Origin: Kwoniella bestiolae CBS 10118
Taxonomy: Eukaryota; Basidiomycota; Tremellomycetes; Tremellales; Cryptococcaceae
Reading direction: 5' to 3'
Length of the DNA stretch: 64,000 bases
Assembly: GCF_000512585.2 (NCBI RefSeq)
Contig: NC_089242.1
Location: 744,001-808,000, forward strand
Part shown: one piece after another, positions 57,358 to 64,000 of the stretch
How the letters are laid out: each line of letters begins with the position of its first letter
How positions within the stretch are numbered: the stretch's first letter is position 1
Made by a program: the position numbers and the translations under genes
The notes under the pieces: model-generated
Database searches by the model: none
What the model was told of the DNA's origin: nothing
The model's input: only the letters and a program-made list of their open reading frames with translations

Positions 57358-58531
57358 GATTCACCCCGCAGGGAGAGATAGGAGTGCAGAGTTTGATCGA
57401 TAATGAGAATGGAAAAGAATGATTGAGATTGAGATTGGTTTGATGTACTTATCTTATTGTTTATAATGAAAGAGATCGATGGAATGTATCGTGTTTATTA
57501 CTTGACCCGCAATATCCATCTAAAGTTACTCGATAAACAAGTGCATGCGATATATTTGATGATGCTGTAATTCGATAAAACCTTGATATTCACTTACGTT
57601 GAATGGGATGAGCATGTGGGTCATGATGATCAACTTAGCACAGGATCTTACGGAATGGCTTAAGGACACATCGCTTGTTGATACAGTGTCATTGGAATTG
57701 AATCCGTCATCGCAGCAATCGCCGCCAAAGGGATCAATCCATACCTGATGCGGAGATCCTAGCGGGACGAAAGGGGGCTCAAAGTTCAACCTCCTACCAT
57801 CCCTGCTAACGAGGTGAAGTCTTCCCCAGCTAGTTCTCATATACGCAGTAGGAGGTACACTAAGGAGGTGTTAATCACTCTGTGTCCCGCCACTCGATAC
57901 TATCCTAACTCGATGCGTCTCACTCGAATTGACTTATCCGTCCACCAATCCTGCAAGTCGTGGGAATGGGAGATACGAGTGCTGCCAGGTGCTAGGAACA
58001 GAGTAAACACCGCCCTGATGATAGCATACATAAACCCTGAGCGGCTCATGTCATATTCGTGTCCAAAGGGTGTGCTATTTTAGTGTGGAGGTTCTCTGCG
58101 GATCTGAATCTCATGGTTTTAAGCTTTTTATCGTTTTGGCTATTGGGATGAACTTGTTTGTGCGGTGTTTGGTTGATGTAGTGTACCATACTACCCTCGA
58201 GAGGGTCATAGTGTAATTGCGATGTAGAAAATGTACATATATAGCATTGCCAAGTGAAAGCTACACCCCGCACCCGCACCGTCTTTTCATCCTTTTATCC
58301 TTTTACCCATTCTCAGACTAACCTCTCAGCCTCGGGCTCGTTCTCGTTCTCGTTTCCATCCCTTGATCGTACTATAGCTTCTTCACTCTATCATCATATT
58401 GTAATATATACTTGATCGATCCACACCTTCTACAGGTTTTTCTTCTTCTTCTTTACACCCTCTGCATCTTTACCACAAAACACATCTTATCCTCCTTCAC
58501 TCCTACTAACATCGATAAACACATATTCAAC
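57358..58531. other. intergenic region between reductase and secreted protein
   Basis: 1174 bp between two + strand genes. Minus-strand (57526-57840) and + strand (57814-58083) frames of about 100 codons have no recognisable features. The right end has a pyrimidine-rich leader. No gene, RNA or repeat called. Confidence 0.45.
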
Positions 58532-60175
58532 ATGTTCTCCCTCATAACCCTTCTCCCCCTCCTACCACTCCTATCGGTATCCGCCCAATACACCGCCACC
58601 TACCAGGTCGGTTCCCTCCCCGAAATCTCAGAGGAAGGTCAATCGGGCACCAACGCCTGCGGCACCACCTCCTCGCCCACATCAGGATGCCAGAACGTCT
58701 TCGTAAATGCCGTGGACGATTTCTGTCTATGGGGTCCACCCGATACCAAGTCGAACGAGGGGGATGGGACATCGAAGATCGGGAATGTAGAGCAGATCGT
58801 CGTTGCGTGAGTGAAATGAAAAGTCTTGGCTTACGGGAGGACGTCGTACTTCACTTCCTGTAGATACAGATCGAGCTATTACGATCAAATCGATCTTGCT
58901 TGGATTATATTATATTGTCCTTGTGAGATACGAAGCTGATCTCGATCTTCTGGTTTGCTAGGTACTGTCTCAAGGATGGGTATGGGACTCGACTCATACC
59001 TGAGGGAACTATCAAGGGAGCCCATTTCGTCAAGGTCGAGTCGGAGAAGGTATCGTATGTTCAGGTGACTGGTAATGGTGATGTAAGTTTTGAGCTGCCC
59101 TTCCTTGACATCCATTTAGTACGATGCTGATGATCCCATTCCAGCTTACAAAACTCCTCATCCCCGCTGGTGACGAAGGAGGTGAACTTGATCCTCACTC
59201 ATGGACAGGTCTAGGTGTGAGTGTATCCTTCCTTCCCCTTGAAAGCATCGATGTCTGCATGCAGCATCGCTGATCAGCCATTTGTGGATTGTAGAACCCC
59301 CAAGGTGGTCTAGTCTTCACCAACGCCTTCACTGGGAACTTCGAACAGACCCATGAGTGGACGAGTTTCATGTCTTCCGGTGAGTGACATCACCCATGAA
59401 AGGACATCCTTCCGACGAAGAAGACTCTCCTTCTTTCTTATCTTGATATGATCATCGCTCCCTCCCGTCCCTTGACGTATGATGTCCAACCTCCCTTTGG
59501 TTTCCGAATCACCCTGATCGCCCACCTATTCTCTACGCAGAACATCTTGCTGACCCTTATAATCCCATCCCAGACCAATTCTGTATCCGAGCCTGCCGAG
59601 ATGGCCCCAACGCCGCAGACTACTGCCAACACATCTACGACGTCCTCTCCTGTGGCTTCACCATCCCGGGAGATATGGGTGACGGCTTCGACCAATGTCT
59701 TGGTGCTCCCACGGACGAGGCTCCAGGAGTATATGACGGAGTGAGATTCCACCAGGATGATCCTGTCACTCCTGCGCCTCATCCTGCAGGGGCCACATCC
59801 CAATGTACACCCTACAGTACCATTGGTGGGGGATCTGCCAACGTTGCTGCGGTGACTCAGCTGGCTTCTATCCAAACTACCGCCAACTCCACTTCGACCT
59901 CTGCATCTGCTTCTGCTTCGGCATCCGCATCCACATCGAACTCTACTTCGGCTGCTGCTTCTTCCTCATCATCCGGGTCTAGCGGGTCGAGCGCCTCTCA
60001 TTCAGCTACTATCACCTCCTCCGCTGCGTCGTCTCGAGCGGCAGCTACCAACGCTGCTGCTGCGTCTGCTTCCGCCTCTGCTTCTGCATCAGGTGTCAAC
60101 TCCGGTGCGGGCCAGCTCGTGATCCCCTCGCTTGGTCTGGCAATTGTGCTGGGAGCCATCGGCTTGCTGCTTTAG
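58532..60175 (+). CDS. GPI-anchored macrophage-activating-glycoprotein-like protein
   Basis: Secreted, probably GPI-anchored glycoprotein of about 395 aa. Exons 58532-58806, 58962-59082, 59145-59216, 59295-59379 and 59541-60175 keep phase. ATG 58532 opens a clear signal peptide (MFSLITLLPLLPLLSVSAQ). The ectodomain has a conserved basidiomycete pattern: NACGTTSSPTSGCQNVFVN, DDFCLWGPP, AYCLKDGYGTRLIPEGTIKG, GGELDPHSW, GGLVFTNAF, HEWTSFMSS, QFCIRACRDG and YCQHIYDVLSCGF. From memory this matches fungal proteins annotated as macrophage-activating glycoprotein, though the name says little about mechanism. A Ser/Thr/Ala-rich stalk follows (long SASA runs), then a hydrophobic C-terminal segment (LVIPSLGLAIVLGAIGLLL) directly at the stop, as in GPI precursors. 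Likely a cell-wall or surface mannoprotein. Confidence 0.85.
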
Positions 60176-60728
60176 ATGGAGGGACTTGCCAGAATTGTAT
60201 AAAGGACAAAAGGATGTCAAAGGTAATTTATGGTAGTTATCATCATCATAATCAATGGACAATGTCTCATAACGACAAATGGACAATATAATAGAGTTTC
60301 TTATTTCATAGCATTATAGCATTATGTATATACGGACAATTCAAATTATAACAGATGTATATAATGTTTTCTGTTCTACTTTGACATCAACTGATCAAAG
60401 GGACCATCACCTCAATGTGAACGAATGCTGGATCTGAGCTGGTGAGAGAATACTGATTATTGATCACACCAACTCACCTACAGGTCAACGATCAAATTTC
60501 AATCTGTCTTGCTTGACGACCATAGACAAGGCATATATATGTGAGCGACATGCACCTTTTTCCTCCTTCCTCTTTTTTCTGTCTTCTTCTTTTCTTTCTT
60601 CTCCATCTCTTCTTTCTTTTCCCCCTCAGAATCTGTTCGTTTCTACTCACCCTCTCACCCCCACAATTGCGTTGTTACCGCCATCACCTGCACACGAAAC
60701 ATTCGAAGAAAATCGATCGATTATCGAG
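60176..60728. other. intergenic region before the Myb-like gene
   Basis: 553 bp with a strongly pyrimidine-rich + strand leader (about 60550-60650), usual in front of fungal genes. No gene seen. Confidence 0.5.
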
Positions 60729-61303
60729 ATGGTCAAAATCAAGAGAGAACGACCTTCTTCGCCTGTCTCTCCGAACTCCACATTGGCACCATGCGATTCG
60801 ATCTTCGTTGATGAGAAACCTAATATCACAAACAAGAGATCCAAAACATCACCCAAGAAAGAGAAAGCTGGTAGTGGTAGTGGTAGTGGTAGTGGTAGGG
60901 GCAGTACCAAAGTGGTGGGTTTCTCTTTTGACTTGTATCTCTCCCTCCGCTTCACATCACATCGTTGAGCTGACGTTACATCACTTCTCACTCACTTCTT
61001 GTTCACACTTTCCACCTTACTCAACCAACCATACCGTCTCACTTGACCACCCAGCCCTGGTCAATGGAAGAGGACGAAGCTCTCCTTCTCATCATGGAAG
61101 ATCTCATCAAAAATCACCTTTGGCAATCTATCAGATCCTCTGGGAATGTCCAGCTCATCCAAAGAGGAAGTTATGGGGCGCAGTACCACGCCAAGTTACT
61201 TGTGAGCTACTGTCGAACTCGTGTAGGATCCCGAGTGAGTGAGCTGACGTGAGTGTCGGATGGTAAGTTGAAACAAGGTAAATTGTCTTCTCACAAGAAA
61301 TGA
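60729..61303 (+). CDS. small Myb/SANT-like protein
   Basis: Short protein of about 122 aa. Exons 60729-60914, 61055-61201 and 61268-61303; the first two join in phase 0. Residues 1-62 are basic and disordered (MVKIKRERPSSPVSP, KRSKTSPKKEKAG) and end with Gly-Ser repeats encoded by GGTAGT hexamers. Residues about 63-111 form one Myb/SANT-like repeat: PWSMEEDEALLLIMEDLI for helix 1 with its first tryptophan, HLWQSIRSSG with the second, and RGSYGAQYHAKLL for the recognition helix. A lone Myb repeat with basic flank fits a small DNA- or histone-binding protein. The last exon (LKQGKLSSHKK) rests on a CTGAC branch and TAAG acceptor; without that splice the frame ends at 61252. Moderately sure it is a gene, less sure of its end. 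Confidence 0.65.
60869..60899 (+). repeat. GGTAGT hexamers encoding Gly-Ser
   Basis: Five near-perfect tandem hexamers inside the Myb-like gene, encoding a flexible Gly-Ser linker just before the intron and Myb repeat. Confidence 0.85.
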
Positions 61304-61543
61304 ACAACTATAGCAAATGAATATACTGCATTTTGTTCATGTTTGCGATGAAGCTGGGTAGACTCCAAGGGGAAGTGGATTGTATTCGATAAGGGAGAAA
61401 TAGTATAGTATGCATGGTATACCTCCATGGATATATCAGTTGGATCTCAGATCTGATTATCTGATATCATGGTAATTCGACAGAACTTGACAAAGCGATC
61501 CTCCGTGTCTATGATCGTCATTTATCATCTTTAATCTCGAACC

Positions 61544-63774
61544 TTAAACGTCTTTACTGAACCTTCTCCGCTTCTTGCTCGGATTCGGTGCAGTATCCAA
61601 CATATCCATAAAACTCATCCCCTCCGCCCCTTCAGCTCCTGAAGATGTTCCTCCATCTCTTCCTGCATTTTTTGTATCACGAGACTGAGACATCGGTCGA
61701 TTCTGACTATAACTCGTCCCGAAAGGGTCCAACGTCGAGGTTGGAGTTGAGGGTCGCAGAGTATATTTGTCCGTCACACCAAACGAAGCCCTCAGTGGCT
61801 GACTACTCGTTGGAGTCAGGATCGAGCTGTTCCGCTGGACAGTTACGCTGGATGGCGGAGGGGAAGGTAAGATGGTATGATCAGGCAAGGGGTGGGTCGA
61901 GATGAATGATGATCTGTCTTGAGGACTTTGAGCGAGTAAGGGGCAAATGGAATTCGGGTCGGATGGGCATCTGTCTCGATCTCGATCGTGATCTTCGTGA
62001 TATGAGTATCGCTTCGGTGGACGGGCAAATCAGCGACATATGTACTCATACTCATTGCGAGAACAGAAAGGACGGCTTACCTGGTGAGTAGTGCTTCTTC
62101 GTGACTGGCTCTGTCGATTCCGGATTTGCGAGCTCGAGGAAGGTATGGCACCGACACTCCAGCTTATCCACTGTCTCTTATCGGATCTTGGTCTTTCGAC
62201 CATTTCAGATTGCTTCTCTACATCCTGGGGGTGGAGGTTTCTTGGATTTGAATGTGGGTTATCTATGGTCAAGGGACTGGCCACTCGTCTGATATGCTCA
62301 GTGGACGGTGCCTGCGTGTCTAGGATGGTAGGTAGCGAGAACATGTGTGATGGATCTGGAGCGATCTCGGTCGAGTGTGGGACTGATAGAGAGAGGACTA
62401 AGGTTATATTGTATACTTTTGGTAACTACATCCGAATGTCTACAGTGTCAGCATCGATTCCTACATGCTAAATTTCATTGGTAACTTACGAAGAGTATAG
62501 GGAGATAACAAAATGCGTTATACCGCCAATAATGATATAGCAAGATCGATGAGAGCTGTAATGCAGATACAGCGATTCCTCCATGGCATGTCACGAGCTA
62601 CATAAAGTATCAACTTATCAGTCCTAGCTTCAGGGTGAGATTGGTACTGTATAAGAAGGAGATCACTCACAATCAACCTTGTCACTATCTCCCTCATGAC
62701 TCCGCCTTGCATACCGAGCTTCTGCCTTGCCCACCAGAGTTCCACGCTTAGTACCGCGGATAGGGTCATGTCCACTGCTGTCGAGATGGCCAGCCAGAGC
62801 TGTTCTGCTCTCGCGAAGCTAAGGTGGTATATGGTATACATCTTATCAGTCGTTCCTTTTTCGACCTTACCCCAAAGATACCGAGATGATAAGGTGTATG
62901 ATACAGTAATCGGAAAAATTGGAATGGCATTTCGCTCACCTTGTATTCCCCGGCAGCCCCAGACTTATCAAACTCCCAATCTTCCACACCAAAACACTAC
63001 TAATAGTCCCACTAACGAAACTTGCCAATATCGCCGCACCGATGGAAAATGCGAAAAAGTATTTAACGAGTGGATGAGCCAATTTGGGCCAGAGTAAATC
63101 CAAAGACGAGATGAACAGTGTGATTCGACGGAGGAGGAATAGTTGGGTGAGGGTAGATTGGATTAAACCGAGGAAGGGGGAGATAAAGAATGATGGTGTG
63201 GAGGTGAGGAAGCCTGAGATGTTGGTGAAGTTGTTTGCGAACATCTAGTGAATACCAGGGTATGAGCTTGATGTCATTTTGACAGAGGGGCATTCATGGG
63301 TGTATTGGATGGAAGAATGGAGGGAGACTTACGTCCCACCCTCTGTATAAATCTACCATCGTCTGGGCCAAATTCAATACCAGACTTATCCCTACCAATG
63401 ACACACCAAGCTTTCTAGATGATTCATGAGGTGATTTAGGCTGAGAGGCCAGAGTCATAAAGTAATTGATCGATAGGATTAGGACGATGCCCATGCCGAA
63501 GGATTCTAATGCGAAGCCCAGGAAGAAGGGGCCAGCTGTGTGAAGATACAGTATTAGCGATGAGCTTAGTCAGGAGTGAGAGAGTATACTCACACATGTA
63601 TGCTAAGACAGTTGACATCTTGGCGGTGATTGTACTTGCGGATCCTACAATGATAGGCGATCGATGAGATGACTATAGTACAGCTTGACCATGACTTGAA
63701 ATTCGGAATGAGATCCAACCGATCTGATTAGATGATGTGATGAGGCCGTTGGGTGGAATATCCAGCTTAGCCAT
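61544..63774 (-). CDS. DUF6534-family seven-helix membrane protein with long tail
   Basis: Integral membrane protein of about 560 aa. Exons 63774-63720, 63644-63594, 63535-63333, 63244-62940, 62818-62671, 62597-62490, 62425-62081 and 62011-61544 keep phase. The N-terminal part has helices at GPFFLGFALESFGMGIVLIL, LGVSLVGISLVLNLAQTMV, TPSFFISPFLGLIQSTLTQL, YFFAFSIGAAILASFVSGTI, LWLAISTAVDMTLSAVLSV, IAVSALQLSSILLYHYW and a weaker LPILFLPKVYNITLVLSL. This spacing, and the VDMTLSAVLSVELWW segment, fit DUF6534. The C-terminal about 250 residues are a Ser/Pro/Arg-rich cytoplasmic tail ending in a basic patch (SKKRRRFSKDV). The first donor is uncertain: GTTGGA after 63720 or GTCAAG about 20 nt further would both keep frame. 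Exon lengths differ from the tandem pair at 36.9-41.9 kb, so it is a distant relative. Confidence 0.8.
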
Positions 63775-64000
63775 CAATGTGTACCGGTGAATACAATCTT
63801 GTCTTCTGGGAGATACGTAGATTCCAGCTTTGATGATGACCAATTTGTCTAGCAGATGAGATATACTGCATCGAGCGCAGTAATCTACTGGTATCGTTTT
63901 GATTGACTTGTTTGTTGGGACTCTGGTGCTTTGGTAATTCAGCAAGTCATTTTGATCGAGATGGTTGGTACTTGAAACGTTTTAGACAATCTATTCTATT
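63775..64000. other. right-edge upstream region
   Basis: 226 bp upstream of the DUF6534 gene; likely its promoter. The minus-strand frame running through here carries on into the first exon without a better start. The window ends before another gene is seen. Confidence 0.45.

Noticed and set aside
1..64000. CRISPR arrays, prokaryotic operons, ribosome binding sites, integrated virus or transposon
   Set aside because: Intron-rich eukaryotic genes throughout; no repeat-spacer pattern, no transposase, reverse transcriptase, integrase or capsid-like frame, and no long terminal repeats seen.
1..64000. Frequent TACTGTA/TACAGTA words in intergenic and intronic DNA
   Set aside because: They seemed more common than expected, but I could not count them rigorously against AT-rich background; only the exact tandem copy at 4906-4945 is reported.

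Overview
The window is eukaryotic nuclear DNA from a basidiomycete yeast, most likely a tremellomycete of the Cryptococcus/Kwoniella type. The genes are packed 0.3-2 kb apart on both strands. Nearly all are cut by many short introns (about 45-135 nt) with GTGAGT/GTAAGT donors, CTGAC/CTGAT/CTAAC-like branch points and TAG/CAG acceptors. The proteins look basidiomycete: a Tps1 with a long central insertion, a macrophage-activating-glycoprotein-like GPI protein and DUF6534-type seven-helix membrane proteins. I derived exon junctions by hand, checking that reading phase is kept across every intron; individual positions may be off by a base.

Layout, left to right. (1) 0.7-9.5 kb: three neighbouring genes for fast-evolving coiled-coil proteins (1228, 448 and 791 aa). 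(2) 9.8-12.8 kb, minus strand: a coronin whose last exon splices in frame into a complete trimeric dUTPase, apparently a coronin-dUTPase fusion; this is the most unusual object in the window. (3) 13.8-15.7 kb: a secreted Thr/Gln-repeat protein. (4) 16.0-19.2 kb: the RNA-biogenesis factor ARS2/Serrate. (5) 20.0-21.6 kb: a mitochondrial NIPSNAP protein. (6) 22.4-27.0 kb: an 18-exon disordered/coiled-coil nuclear protein. (7) 27.6-30.1 kb: an FAD oxidoreductase. (8) 30.6-32.7 kb: a Glo3/ArfGAP2-3-type ArfGAP. (9) 33.4-36.3 kb: a Cdc4-type F-box/WD40 protein. (10) 36.9-41.9 kb: a tandem pair of DUF6534-like seven-helix proteins with identical exon lengths over seven exons. (11) 42.8-45.5 kb: a class I (Rpd3-type) histone deacetylase. 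(12) 46.6-53.6 kb: glycogenin and trehalose-6-phosphate synthase, same strand. (13) 55.7-57.4 kb: a GRE2-like NAD(P)-dependent reductase. (14) 58.5-60.2 kb: a GPI-anchored secreted protein. (15) 60.7-61.3 kb: a small Myb/SANT-like protein. (16) 61.5-63.8 kb: a third DUF6534 protein.

Most genes are unrelated housekeeping functions (cytoskeleton, vesicle traffic, RNA processing, ubiquitin-mediated proteolysis, chromatin). Local themes are storage/stress carbohydrate metabolism (glycogenin next to Tps1), the clustered coiled-coil genes and the DUF6534 duplicates. I saw no tRNA, rRNA, CRISPR array, transposon or viral element.
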